A stretch of 15,024 nucleotides of DNA. Origin: Aquifex sp. (lineage in GTDB: Bacteria; Aquificota; Aquificia; Aquificales; Aquificaceae). Below are positions 1 to 6,962 of this stretch, in pieces. The position numbers and the translations under genes are program-made. The DNA lies in contig WFPV01000186.1 of assembly GCA_015487405.1 (NCBI GenBank), positions 1-15,024 of the forward strand. The letters are read 5' to 3'. Positions within the stretch are counted from its first letter, which is position 1. Each line of letters starts with the position of its first letter. The notes beneath the pieces are model-generated. The model worked only from the letters and a program-made list of their open reading frames with translations. It had not been told where the DNA came from and ran no database searches.

Positions 1-1223
1 AACAACTGTCTTGCAAACGCTACTATGACAGGTGTGTTTCGCTTAATGAAATCCGTCAAGGCTTTTAAGGCTTTCTTGATAGCATCAAATATCCCTATCT
101 TCCCGAGGATATAAGCGAGTTCTTTGAGTGTGTTGATGAATTGGATTTTTAATGCTGTGAATGTATTGGAAAAGTCTACGCCTTGAGCTATTTGCCCCAT
201 CACTTGCATAAAGGTTTGATAGAACTCTTGAACTGAGATTTTTCCTTGTTCTATTGCCTGATAGAACTCCTGCATAGACATTCCCATGGCTTCTGCAACT
301 TTTTTGATTGCCACGGGTATATGTTCTCCGAGTTGTTGTCTTAGCTCTTCCATCATGATTTTTCCTTTGGCTGCCATTTGAGTGAGAGCCATAGTGGCAA
401 GTTCAAAGGCTTGGGATGATGTTCCAAGGAGCTCAGCAGCATTTGCGAAATTCACTATTTCTTGAACTGTAGGCTGTAGCCCTGCGGCTCTGAGCCTTAT
501 GTAGGCATCTGCCAGCTTTTCAATTGGCACGAGGGAACTGAAAGACGCTTCTCTCAATTGCTTGAAAATCTCTGAAGCTTGTAGAGAATCTCCGATTACG
601 AGTTCCAGCTTCTTACGAAGCATCTCAAAAGAAGAGCTAACACTTGTGATAGCAGCAATCGTGCCTCCTGTAGCGAGCCCTGCTAATACCACAGCCAATT
701 GACGGATATTTCTTACAGCCTCCATAACAGTAGCCACAAGGTTAGACAGAGAAAGCCTATTTAACCCTTGTAGGTGGACTCTTGCGGTTTTTGCCTCTAT
801 TTGCAAGGCTTTGAGTTCTGCTATTACTCCTGCACCGCCTTGCATGTGGACCATTCCCCGTATTTTCAGGGCTTGCTGTGTTTTCTTAGCGAGGGCTTCT
901 ATTTCCGCAAGTTCTCTTTTTGCTGTTGCTGTGTCTATTTTGACTCTTGCCTGTGTATCTTTTATGGATTGGAGTTTTTGACGTAGCTCGTTCACTACCT
1001 GGAAGGCTTTCTGGGCATCTATGGTTACTTTTGCCTGTGCTCCGCTTTGGAGTTGTTGGAGAGTCTCTCTTATCTTTCTTAGCTGGGCTTCTGCTTCTTT
1101 TGTGTTCACTCTAAGGTTTACGGTTTGGTTCTTGAACTGCTCTATCTGTTGTCTTACTCCTTCAAGCTTCGCTTTTAAATTTCCTATCTCTGCCTTGATT
1201 TCTAAAATCAGTTCCTGATTCAT
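1..1223 (-). CDS. Tail tape measure protein, N-terminal part (runs off window)
   Basis: The first 407 codons of a tape measure protein, which sets tail length and fills the tail tube. It starts at the ATG at 1223-1221, behind GAGGAG about seven bases upstream, and stays open to the window edge, so the C-terminus is missing. Residues about 1-120 are a heptad-rich coiled coil with many Lys, Glu, Gln and Ala. A hydrophobic stretch follows near 160-180 (VVLAGLATGGTIAAI). Then comes a region typical of the tape-measure core family, with SSFEMLRKKLELVIGD, an ELATMALTQMAAKGKI stretch and LRQQLGEHIPVA. The start overlaps the stop of the upstream -1 frame (ATGA), the usual coupling to the tail assembly chaperone. 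Family assignment is confident from the motif pattern and gene order. Confidence 0.92.
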   Translation of the reverse strand, partial: MNQELILEIKAEIGNLKAKLEGVRQQIEQFKNQTVNLRVNTKEAEAQLRKIRETLQQLQSGAQAKVTIDAQKAFQVVNELRQKLQSIKDTQARVKIDTATAKRELAEIEALAKKTQQALKIRGMVHMQGGAGVIAELKALQIEAKTARVHLQGLNRLSLSNLVATVMEAVRNIRQLAVVLAGLATGGTIAAITSVSSSFEMLRKKLELVIGDSLQASEIFKQLREASFSSLVPIEKLADAYIRLRAAGLQPTVQEIVNFANAAELLGTSSQAFELATMALTQMAAKGKIMMEELRQQLGEHIPVAIKKVAEAMGMSMQEFYQAIEQGKISVQEFYQTFMQVMGQIAQGVDFSNTFTALKIQFINTLKELAYILGKIGIFDAIKKALKALTDFIKRNTPVIVAFARQL

Positions 1224-1644
1224 AGCAGCTCCTCAAGCTTGTTTTTTAGCTCCTCTTTTTCTCCCCATATGAGCCACCTCAAAAGAAGGGCGTTCTTCAT
1301 TTTCCTTCCCCTCACAACAGGATAGAGCCGAGCAGCAAGCCGGACGCTCAGCCTGTGGATGTCGTATCCCCCTTCTGTGAGGGTATCCGCAACGGTGAGA
1401 AGATTGACGTGCTGAGCTGTATGGTTTTGGAGAGCATCTCTAAAAAATCCGCATCTTTCCTTAGCTCCTCTACAGCTTCCTCAAGAAGTTTGAGCCCTTC
1501 TTTTGTTGAAAGTTTCTCTATCTCCTCGTCGCTCATTCCCTTCACTTTCTTTAGAACAAGTTTCATGTGTCTTATGGGAAGTTTTTGTTTCGTGAGATCC
1601 TCCGCTATAGCGTCAACGAGCTCAATGAAATCCACAAACTTCAC
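1220..1644 (-). CDS. Tail assembly chaperone frameshift fusion (GT-like)
   Basis: Product expected if ribosomes slip -1 at the heptamer T TTT TTA (1447-1441). The first 68 codons come from the zero frame (1644 to 1441). The -1 frame is then open for 73 more codons, beginning AGA at 1441 and ending at TGA 1222-1220, for 141 residues. The added part reads like a real protein: an YDIHRLSVRLAARLYPVV segment, a basic stretch, then ALLLRWLIWGEKEELKNKLEELL in three short pieces of helix. Its stop overlaps the tape measure ATG as ATGA. In lambda-like phages the G and GT proteins, made at a fixed ratio, chaperone the tape measure protein. The position between tail tube and tape measure genes matches. 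The frameshift is inferred from sequence, not shown. Confidence 0.78.
1348..1644 (-). CDS. Tail assembly chaperone, zero-frame product (G-like)
   Basis: A 98-residue, mostly helical, acidic protein. It starts at GTG 1644 behind a good ribosome site (AAGGAGG, about seven bases upstream). It begins MKFVDFIELVDAIAEDLTK and includes KVKGMSDEEIEKLSTKEG, the small helical style of tail chaperones. The last 30 residues (after Leu68) look unlike the rest: Ser/Thr-rich, with no helical pattern. This fits a tail that is read only when no frameshift happens. It lies between a structural gene and the tape measure gene, the standard place for the G gene. Function is inferred from position and the frameshift arrangement; the family varies too much for a sequence match by eye. 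Confidence 0.8.
   Translation of the reverse strand: MKFVDFIELVDAIAEDLTKQKLPIRHMKLVLKKVKGMSDEEIEKLSTKEGLKLLEEAVEELRKDADFLEMLSKTIQLSTSIFSPLRIPSQKGDTTSTG
1441..1447 (-). other. -1 ribosomal frameshift slippery site T TTT TTA
   Basis: In the G-like zero frame the codons are GAT TTT TTA, so the heptamer has the X XXY YYZ arrangement required for tandem -1 slippage; TTTTTTA is also the HIV-1 slippery sequence. An AGGA that could act as a Shine-Dalgarno-like stimulator ends about ten bases upstream, the spacing known to favour -1 shifts. Downstream only a weak short hairpin (AGAG/CTCT) is visible, and I see no clear pseudoknot. Confidence 0.75.
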
Positions 1645-1656
1645 GGTCTTACCTCC

Positions 1657-2082
1657 TTAGATTTGTTGGACAAGAAAGCCTGAAGTCTCTACAAAAAGGT
1701 CCGTGAAAGTCCCAACGTTTGGCTGGGGAGCTTCTATTATCCTGAGCCATATTTCTACGGGAGTTCCGCCGAGAACTTCCGCTCCTAAGGAGAGGGGAGT
1801 GTTGTCTTGGGCTGTATCAAGCCCCACTTGTGAGGTTGCGAACCTGTAGGTGACCTGATCTCCTATGTCGTGCCCGTTTCCAAGGTTTGTGTCTACAACT
1901 CGGACAAGGATTTCTGAGGGGCTATCTCCGTTAGGGTCGGGAACTGCTTTCACTGTTGAATCTGGAGAGCCAAAGTAAAAAACGAAGTCTTGTTGTCCAC
2001 CTGTTGCCGCACTTACGGTCATCTGGAGCTCCGTGAGAGGCGTAGTCATCCCCTGGTCAGCCCAAAAGCCAAAATACGCCAT
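1657..2082 (-). CDS. Tail-region structural protein, unassigned
   Basis: A 141-residue acidic protein with a beta-rich look: alternating hydrophobic residues, many Gly, Asp, Thr and Pro, and no signal peptide or membrane segment. Segments such as QQDFVFYFGSPDSTVKAV and TPVEIWLRIIEAPQ suggest an Ig-like or jelly-roll fold. It starts at ATG 2082, one base after the tail tube stop, with GGGAGG overlapping the end of that gene. Its place between tail tube and tail chaperone is where some phages carry a second tail-tube-associated or decoration protein. I do not recognise the family; virion protein is an inference from context. Confidence 0.75.
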   Translation of the reverse strand: MAYFGFWADQGMTTPLTELQMTVSAATGGQQDFVFYFGSPDSTVKAVPDPNGDSPSEILVRVVDTNLGNGHDIGDQVTYRFATSQVGLDTAQDNTPLSLGAEVLGGTPVEIWLRIIEAPQPNVGTFTDLFVETSGFLVQQI

Positions 2083-2083
2083 C

Positions 2084-2812
2084 TTACCTCACCTCCCTGT
2101 ATAGAGCCCTAAATATCCTCGTTGCACTTTCTTTGGTGAATGTCCCCTTGAATTTCACATTCAGGAAGTCGTCTCCAATCAGCTCAAGGTCTCCATCAGG
2201 TCTGAGCTGGACTCTTCCTCTTATGTCTATTACCGCTCCGGTGGGCGGGTCTGCTATGAACCAGAGCTCGCCTTCTATGTTGTAGAGCTGTCCGCTGTTA
2301 ATGAGTTGTGCGGTGTCTGCAGCTGTATCAAAAGTCACAGTCAGGTCTGTATTGTCCGGGATATTTGAGGTAGATGGAATATAAAGAACTCCTGCCTTTG
2401 TATCTACTTCGTAGTCCGTTCCTTCTGTGTATGTGGTCGTCCCGTCAGACACGGAAACGTTGGAGAGGTTTCTATGTCCAAGGTCGTAGTAAAAGCCTTT
2501 TTTTGCACCTGTAATGGTTGCGGAAAGTCCTGTTTGTGCAGACTGGGAAGCGTCTTGCGTTGTTCCGAGAAGGAACATCGCTACGGTGTCCTTCTTGAGC
2601 TCGTCCACGGTGAACTCTACGTTTGCATCTACTGAAACAATGATTTCCGCATCTTTGACTTTGAGTCCACTTTCTGTAGAGTAGTGCTCTTTCTTCTCTA
2701 CATCAAAACTAACCTTAAAGTCCTTGACGTTCCCGACTTTCCAGAACGAGGGGTCGGAATCTCTCTTGAAAAACAACCCTCCTCTTCCAATCGTGTAGGC
2801 TCTTTTTTCCAT
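2084..2812 (-). CDS. Major tail tube protein
   Basis: A 242-residue protein that should polymerise into the inner tail tube. The N-terminus, YTIGRGGLFFK followed by FWKVGNVKDFKVSFDVEKKEHYS and SGLKVKDAEI, has the pattern of siphovirus tail tube proteins (a beta-sandwich with an early G-N-V-x-D-F strand). An inserted domain at about residues 95-170 contains SVSDGTTTYTEGTDYEVDT, typical of an added Ig-like or phage-specific hairpin domain. The C-terminal part (GELWFIADPPTGAVIDIRGR) returns to the core fold. The start ATG at 2812 follows GAGGAGGTG. Gene order (connectors, terminator, tube, chaperone, tape measure) agrees. Assignment is from pattern and position, fairly sure. Confidence 0.85.
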   Translation of the reverse strand: MEKRAYTIGRGGLFFKRDSDPSFWKVGNVKDFKVSFDVEKKEHYSTESGLKVKDAEIIVSVDANVEFTVDELKKDTVAMFLLGTTQDASQSAQTGLSATITGAKKGFYYDLGHRNLSNVSVSDGTTTYTEGTDYEVDTKAGVLYIPSTSNIPDNTDLTVTFDTAADTAQLINSGQLYNIEGELWFIADPPTGAVIDIRGRVQLRPDGDLELIGDDFLNVKFKGTFTKESATRIFRALYREVR

Positions 2813-2815
2813 GGT

Positions 2816-3010
2816 TCACACCTCCTCAAAGTTCTTGAAAAAGACAAGGCTCTTTTTTGGAGCAGGGCTCGGACTCGTAGAATCGGATTGTTTTTGGGGG
2901 GCAAAAACCATTTTTGTTTTCCTGCCAACAAATACCAGAGCCCTGGAGGCAATCATTTCGTCTACCGAGGTATACCCAACTATCCTGACCTGTTCTGTCC
3001 TCTGTGCCAT
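2816..3010 (-). CDS. Small protein upstream of tail tube, unknown
   Basis: A 64-residue basic protein starting at ATG 3010, five bases after the upstream gene and ending three bases before the tail tube start. The first 40 residues (VRIVGYTSVDEMIASRALVFVGRKTKMVFAP) look like compact beta strands. The rest is a Ser/Pro/Lys-rich tail (SPSPAPKKSLVFF). The ribosome site is GGGGGTG about five bases upstream. It fills the gap in the tail operon exactly, which supports coding, but another frame is also open across much of it (2698-2952, which overlaps the tail tube gene and was rejected). Function unknown. Confidence 0.6.
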   Translation of the reverse strand: MAQRTEQVRIVGYTSVDEMIASRALVFVGRKTKMVFAPQKQSDSTSPSPAPKKSLVFFKNFEEV

Positions 3011-3014
3011 AGGT

Positions 3015-3824
3015 TCACCCCCAGGGGATAGCTACTCTATCTGAAGTGCCGATATCGTTTGACCATATGATGTAGGTCTTCCCGTCAGGGAAGTTTATCG
3101 TGTCAAAAATTGCACCAAAATTGTCGGGAAGTTCGTATACGCTCGGAATTTCAGAAAGAAGCTTATATGAGGGAGAAGTTATAAGAATCCGTGAGGCTTC
3201 TACCTCTGAACCGTTATACTTCGGTTCTCTTCCCAGCGGGGAGGATAAAGCTACAGAATTCCACGAGTAAACGTTCCCGCTAAAGGCCGTAACTTCGGCC
3301 GGATATACGAATGCATCTCTTATCAGCGCCCATCCCTTGTTGTCGTATGGAGACAGCTTTGTTTCACACACTCCCGCCCAATCCGAAAATGTTCCGCCCG
3401 TGTAGGAAAGAAACAGCACTATTTTGGGGTCAGCATATATCTCAAGCCTCCCGCCATTCGTTAGGTCTATCTTTGGAGAGAGAGGCGATGAAAGGAAGTA
3501 TGCGTAGCTGAGACCACTACTTGGGTCGTAGCTCTTTGCTGAGCCTACTTTCAAGTATCCGCTTGAAAAGGTGGAGCTATCCAATACGAGGAGCTTTTCT
3601 CTCGTATTGTCTTCGCTGTGAGGCGAAGAAAGAACGGCTTGGGAGCCTGAAAGGCTTTCTAAATTCCAGCCTGAAGGAGAGTAGTCGGTTTTTATTTGTG
3701 TGTTTGTCTTATCACAGCTTGCGGAAAGATTGTTGACATCAGTTTCCCCCGTGAGTATGGCTATGATGTCGTTGAAAACATCCGTCTCGGTAGCACCTGC
3801 GTTGTAGAAATAGCTCGCATACAT
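3015..3824 (-). CDS. Virion-associated protein, unknown (269 aa)
   Basis: A 269-residue protein with many Ser, Tyr, Gly, Asp and Pro and no membrane segment. It begins MYASYFYNAGATETDVFNDIIAIL, a short helical start, and continues as likely beta structure with many aromatic residues (AYFLSSPLSPKIDL, LFLSYTGGTFSDW, NVYSWNSVAL). The ATG at 3824 is preferred over the GTG one codon earlier because GGAGG lies seven bases upstream of it; its A overlaps the stop of the preceding gene. It sits between a small accessory head/tail protein and the tail tube. It could be a tail-associated, decoration or receptor-facing protein. I do not recognise the family. Confidence 0.78.
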   Translation of the reverse strand: MYASYFYNAGATETDVFNDIIAILTGETDVNNLSASCDKTNTQIKTDYSPSGWNLESLSGSQAVLSSPHSEDNTREKLLVLDSSTFSSGYLKVGSAKSYDPSSGLSYAYFLSSPLSPKIDLTNGGRLEIYADPKIVLFLSYTGGTFSDWAGVCETKLSPYDNKGWALIRDAFVYPAEVTAFSGNVYSWNSVALSSPLGREPKYNGSEVEASRILITSPSYKLLSEIPSVYELPDNFGAIFDTINFPDGKTYIIWSNDIGTSDRVAIPWG

Positions 3825-4087
3825 CACCTGACCTCCAGAATTCTTACGCTCGCTGAGGAATCAGAAACTCCGTAGACCTTAGCATTTTCGGAAATCTCAA
3901 GAACTATTCCTTTCTGAGGTTCTACGGGAAGTCCCGTTGAGGTGCTCGTGCTCGCTCCCCCTATGAAGAGCTTTCCGCTTCCGTCGTTGTATATCACGAG
4001 GTAGCGGGCTTCCTTTTCCTGGTTCAGAAGCACGGGTGTGCTTGAGACGTTTACCACTCTTTCGCTCAAAAACTCCGTTATCCTCAT
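3824..4087 (-). CDS. Small beta-rich virion accessory protein
   Basis: An 87-residue protein with the pattern VLLNQEKEARYLVIYNDG, KLFIGGAST, GIVLEISENAKVYGVSDSSASVRILEV. This layout (strand, aromatic strand with an N-D-G turn, a glycine-rich turn, a VYGVS strand, a final VRILEV strand) is common in small phage proteins thought to decorate heads or tails and often placed among connector genes. The start ATG at 4087 overlaps the stop of the upstream gene (ATGA), so translation is probably coupled. Exact role unknown. Confidence 0.75.
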   Translation of the reverse strand: MRITEFLSERVVNVSSTPVLLNQEKEARYLVIYNDGSGKLFIGGASTSTSTGLPVEPQKGIVLEISENAKVYGVSDSSASVRILEVR

Positions 4088-4434
4088 TTGAACTTCACCT
4101 CAAACTTGATGTAGGCATACAGGAAAGCGTCAGACACTCCAAACTCCACGGAGTAGTTGGTTGAAGGAAGCTCTTTGAGGAGCTTTTTAACGATTCCGTA
4201 AATTTCATTTTCAAAGCCATCAAGCTCATTCTCGTTCAAGGAAGTGAGTCTTTTTGCTACGAGAAGCTGAAAGGTGGCGGTCTTTTTGCCCTGAAAGTCT
4301 ACGTCGGTTTTGAGCAGATACAGGCTCACAAACTTTTCCTTGTCGTGGGGAACGTTCTCTACGTTCTTTAGGTATGGCTCTACGTGCCAATCCTGTAAGA
4401 GGTCTTTAACAGCCTGATAGACTTCCCTAAACAT
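4084..4434 (-). CDS. Tail terminator / tail completion-like protein
   Basis: A 116-residue alpha/beta protein: an N-terminal helix (MFREVYQAVKDLLQ), strands containing FVSLYLLKTDVDFQ and TATFQLLVAKR, a helix ENEIYGIVKKLLKEL, and a final pair of strands ending in YAYIKFEVKF. This is the arrangement of tail terminator proteins, which cap the finished tail tube and join it to the head. The start is taken as ATG 4434, six bases after GGGAG and overlapping the preceding stop (TGATG); a GTG one codon upstream is possible. The assignment rests on secondary structure pattern and position after the connector genes. Confidence 0.7.
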   Translation of the reverse strand: MFREVYQAVKDLLQDWHVEPYLKNVENVPHDKEKFVSLYLLKTDVDFQGKKTATFQLLVAKRLTSLNENELDGFENEIYGIVKKLLKELPSTNYSVEFGVSDAFLYAYIKFEVKFK

Positions 4435-4769
4435 CACCTTCTCCCGAGCTCAGCGGTTATTGGAGAGGTTCCGCTCTGAATCCCGAGACTCTGAGGAGAG
4501 ATTTGTTTTTCAAGCTCTTGGCGAAGTTCTTTGTATGCTTTTGCTTTTTCAAGGTATACGCTGTCTTCAGTCTGAGAAAGTCTTACACAAGCTCTTTCAA
4601 GGGCTACGAGCTTGGCAAGTTCCTTGAGTTGAGGGGAGTCCTGGACGTCTTGAGGGTTCACGTTCATGTTTTTGAGAAGGTTCTCCACATACGTGTTCGC
4701 ATAGTCCGTGTCCGCCTGAGAGACCGCTACGCTCTCGTTAATTTCCGCAGGCGTTATGAACTCAACCAC
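4434..4769 (-). CDS. Head-tail connector (adaptor, gp6-like)
   Basis: A 111-residue, almost wholly helical protein: EFITPAEINESVAVSQADTDYANTYVENLLKNMN, then ELAKLVALERACVRLS, then a helix YLEKAKAYKELRQELEKQ. It has the size and three-helix layout of HK97 gp6-like adaptors, which bind under the portal ring. The GTG start at 4769 follows AAGGAG, and the gene overlaps the end of the upstream gp10-like gene by eight bases. Members of this family normally contact a portal protein, yet no portal gene is in this window. Identity is inferred from pattern and order rather than a recognised motif. Confidence 0.7.
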   Translation of the reverse strand: MVEFITPAEINESVAVSQADTDYANTYVENLLKNMNVNPQDVQDSPQLKELAKLVALERACVRLSQTEDSVYLEKAKAYKELRQELEKQISPQSLGIQSGTSPITAELGRR

Positions 4770-5196
4770 CTTTCAACTCCTTTATGAAGGCTTTGAGAAA
4801 TTCCTTTCCTACTTCCTTGGCTCTCTTTTCCATTTCTGCGTAGAAGAAGGGATAGGGCTTTGAGCCGGGATGATTGACCTTCATGGCAAACACCTCTTTC
4901 CCGTCAATCACGAATCTCAGGGCTTTCTTCCTTCTTGGTTTTATGACGTGAGGTCTTGTCCCGAACTCCACGAAGGGAGCGTATTTCACTCTCGTGAAGA
5001 CTTTGTTCCCCGCGGTCATTATTGAGTTCCTTAGTGTTTCTGTTCTGTTCTTGAAGGCTTTCCCCTCGTCTATGTAGTCCAGAACCATCTTCTTGTATTT
5101 GCTTGCCGCTTGCCTTAGGGCTACTTCTTTTGCCTCTTCTATTTCTCTGAGATTTAGAACGGGCGGGAGTTTCCCCGCCCGTATTGTTATCCTCAT
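4762..5196 (-). CDS. HK97 gp10-like head-tail protein
   Basis: A 144-residue basic protein showing the family signature: a central R-T-E-T-L-R-N-S-I, then VKYAPFVEFGTRPHVIKPRRKKALRF, then a Pro-Gly-rich NHPGSKPYPFF segment and a C-terminal helix with KEFLKAFIKEL. These features identify the HK97 gp10 / minor tail family, which acts at the neck or as a tail completion factor. The start ATG at 5196 has a strong ribosome site (GGAGGAGG) six bases upstream. A 46-base gap separates it from the capsid gene, the largest gap in the head operon, with no visible promoter or terminator in it. Confidence 0.88.
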   Translation of the reverse strand: MRITIRAGKLPPVLNLREIEEAKEVALRQAASKYKKMVLDYIDEGKAFKNRTETLRNSIMTAGNKVFTRVKYAPFVEFGTRPHVIKPRRKKALRFVIDGKEVFAMKVNHPGSKPYPFFYAEMEKRAKEVGKEFLKAFIKELKGG

Positions 5197-5242
5197 TCTT
5201 CCTCCTCCAGTAATTGAATCCCGTTATTCCCATCGGTCTCCC

Positions 5243-6220
5243 TCAGTTGGTTATGAGAGCTACGACTCTTATGGCTTTGTCGTCCCAGACTTTTTGCCAG
5301 TTTGCGGGAGTTGCGAGGTCTGTATCCGAGGGATTTATCGTTGAGGAATTCCACTTCACACCTTTTAGGTGCGGGACGTAGTGGGCTGTGGTGACGAGGA
5401 AGTTCTGCTGGGCGAGAATGTCCTTGTCTTGTTCAGTCATTAGGTCTTTCTGGAATGCGAAATACATCGCTCCGGGTTGTGCTATGAAGGTGTAATACTT
5501 CTTTCTGGGAGAAGACTCTCCCGAAATGGTGTATTCCTCAACGGTCACAGCGTCGGAAACGATGATTCTTCTTCCGAGAATTGTTCCAAACTCTCCCTGT
5601 CTTATGAGTTGTTCCGTGTTTGCAGAATTTGGAAACTGAACGAGTTGAGCCTTGAGGAGGTCAGTGTAGACCTTTGAGTGCATTATGACTACTTCAAAGT
5701 TGTCCGCATTGTCCCCGAGCAGGTTCATTGCATCTATGATTTTGGGAATGTCTATTGTGACGTCGGGCTGTCCTGCGTCGGTCTGGGAAACGTCAAACTT
5801 GTGAGTGTCGGGAAGTGCTCCTTTTAGGACCGAGAGAAGAGATTTGTCGTAGACTCTTGCCCAGAACCTTCCGAGCCTTTCTCCTATGATTTGGTTGATG
5901 TCTTTTCCTGAAGCTACTTCCGCAATCGTAGTGTATGCCCAGGCCTTTCCTCTTCTGCAAACTACTCCGACGTCTTCGCCTGCGGTGAATCCTGCGGGAG
6001 TGAGCGCTGTTCCTTCTTGTAGAACTTCCGCATCTCCTACAAAATCAGGAATGTAGGGGACTTTAATAAGGTTTCCGCCTTTAGAAAGGTCAATCCTTCC
6101 GTAGTCCGGAACCGCTACTCCCGACTGAACGAGTGCGGTCTTGTCCACGACCACGGAGACCGCTATCTCGGAAACTACTTCAGGAATTAAAGCCTGAATA
6201 TCAGAGCTGGTCACACTCAT
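5243..6220 (-). CDS. Major capsid protein (HK97 fold)
   Basis: A 325-residue protein forming the head shell. The order fits an HK97-fold coat protein: an N-terminal arm (IQALIPEVVSEIAVSVVVDKTALVQSG), the E-loop area with GNLIKVPYIPDFVGDAEVLQEGTAL, the spine helix GERLGRFWARVYDKSLLSVLKG, and the P-domain stretch VVIMHSKVYTDLLKAQLVQFPN followed by GTILGRRIIVSDAV. The C-terminal part has AMYFAFQKDL and TTAHYVPHLKGVKW, as in many coat proteins of this family. There is no long N-terminal delta domain, in agreement with a separate scaffold gene just upstream. The ATG at 6220 follows AAAGGAGG with about nine bases spacing. Confidence 0.93.
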   Translation of the reverse strand: MSVTSSDIQALIPEVVSEIAVSVVVDKTALVQSGVAVPDYGRIDLSKGGNLIKVPYIPDFVGDAEVLQEGTALTPAGFTAGEDVGVVCRRGKAWAYTTIAEVASGKDINQIIGERLGRFWARVYDKSLLSVLKGALPDTHKFDVSQTDAGQPDVTIDIPKIIDAMNLLGDNADNFEVVIMHSKVYTDLLKAQLVQFPNSANTEQLIRQGEFGTILGRRIIVSDAVTVEEYTISGESSPRKKYYTFIAQPGAMYFAFQKDLMTEQDKDILAQQNFLVTTAHYVPHLKGVKWNSSTINPSDTDLATPANWQKVWDDKAIRVVALITN

Positions 6221-6227
6221 CTTTCAC

Positions 6228-6962
6228 TTACCTCCTTTGAAGTTTCTTTGCTAAATACTCAGCCTTTAGCTTCTCAAATAGCTCGGGATTGTTTTTCTTA
6301 ACTTCCAGGAGCTTTTTAGGGTCTTTAAGGAGCTCTTCAAAATCTTGAGGCTCCCCTGCTGTGGTGTTGGTCGCTCCCGTTCCGGAAGGTGAGGCTTTCC
6401 TGAGGTATGGCTTTTGATTGAGGAGCTCTTCTATTGCTTCCTCGGGAGATTTTCCGTCTATGAGAACCTTATCTCCGTCTATTACCGCCCTGTCTTTGAG
6501 CATCGTGAAGACTATCTCGGGGTCTATCGCTCCTTTTTGGGAAGCGACGGAGACTATGGTGCTCTTCAGGACGGTTTCTTCATACATCTTCTTGTAGGTT
6601 TCTGCTTGTCTTTGGAGTTCGGTTATTTGCTTTGTGTAGTTTTCCCTCAGTTTGTCTATGTATTCCTGAGTTTTCCCTTGTTGTTCAAGAATCTTTGTCT
6701 GCATGTCGTCCCAGCTCTCAAATCCGAGGTATTGAGCGTATTCGTCAAGCTTTTGTTGGACGATTGCGTCTATGTCTTGAGGCTCTTGATGCTGAACATT
6801 CGTATTTTGAGGTTCTTGTGTGTTGTCTTGTCCCTGATTGTCCGCTTGTGTGTCGTCAGCTCCACCGCCAAATAGCGGTATCATTCTGCCGTTGATTTCC
6901 AAGAACTTGATGGGAAGCTCTTTTAGAAAGATGTCCGCTTTTGTCCGCTTTTGTCCGCTCAT
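6228..6962 (-). CDS. Capsid scaffolding protein
   Basis: A 244-residue acidic protein expected to guide capsid assembly. A short N-terminal part (about 1-35, rich in Lys, Leu and Ile) is followed by a Gln/Asn/Asp linker (about 36-65) and a long coiled coil (about 66-135). A conserved-looking region, STIVSVASQKGAIDPEIVFTML, and VLIDGKSPEEAIEELLNQKPYLRK follow. The last 30 residues form a basic helix, FEKLKAEYLAKKLQRR, of the sort that binds coat protein. This matches small phage scaffolds. The start is ATG 6962: GGAGG lies six bases upstream and the ATG overlaps the previous stop as ATGA. A TTG 15 bases earlier is less likely. No protease motif is seen. Confidence 0.88.
   Translation of the reverse strand: MSGQKRTKADIFLKELPIKFLEINGRMIPLFGGGADDTQADNQGQDNTQEPQNTNVQHQEPQDIDAIVQQKLDEYAQYLGFESWDDMQTKILEQQGKTQEYIDKLRENYTKQITELQRQAETYKKMYEETVLKSTIVSVASQKGAIDPEIVFTMLKDRAVIDGDKVLIDGKSPEEAIEELLNQKPYLRKASPSGTGATNTTAGEPQDFEELLKDPKKLLEVKKNNPELFEKLKAEYLAKKLQRR
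6932..6960. repeat. 10-bp tandem repeat at scaffold gene start
   Basis: Three head-to-tail copies of TGTCCGCTTT on the plus strand (the third ends TGTCCGCTC). They cover codons 1-10 of the scaffold gene. The unit is not a multiple of three, so gain or loss of one copy would shift the reading frame. Confidence 0.8.

Noticed and set aside
774..1218. Plus-strand ORFs opposite the tape measure gene
   Set aside because: They mirror the coiled-coil coding sequence; Cys/Phe/Ser-rich translation is what antisense of Lys/Glu-rich helices gives.
2698..2952. 84-codon minus-strand ORF in another frame across the 64-residue gene and the tail tube start
   Set aside because: It overlaps the tail tube gene by more than 100 bases and has an irregular composition; the 64-codon frame fits the gap exactly.
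4904..5233. 109-codon minus-strand ORF overlapping the gp10-like gene
   Set aside because: Low-complexity Arg/Asn/Glu translation in a shifted frame of a recognised gene.
6414..6875. 153-codon plus-strand ORF opposite the scaffold gene
   Set aside because: It is the antisense of a convincing scaffold gene with a ribosome site and coupling; its product is Leu/Val/Cys-rich with no domain pattern, as expected for a shadow frame.
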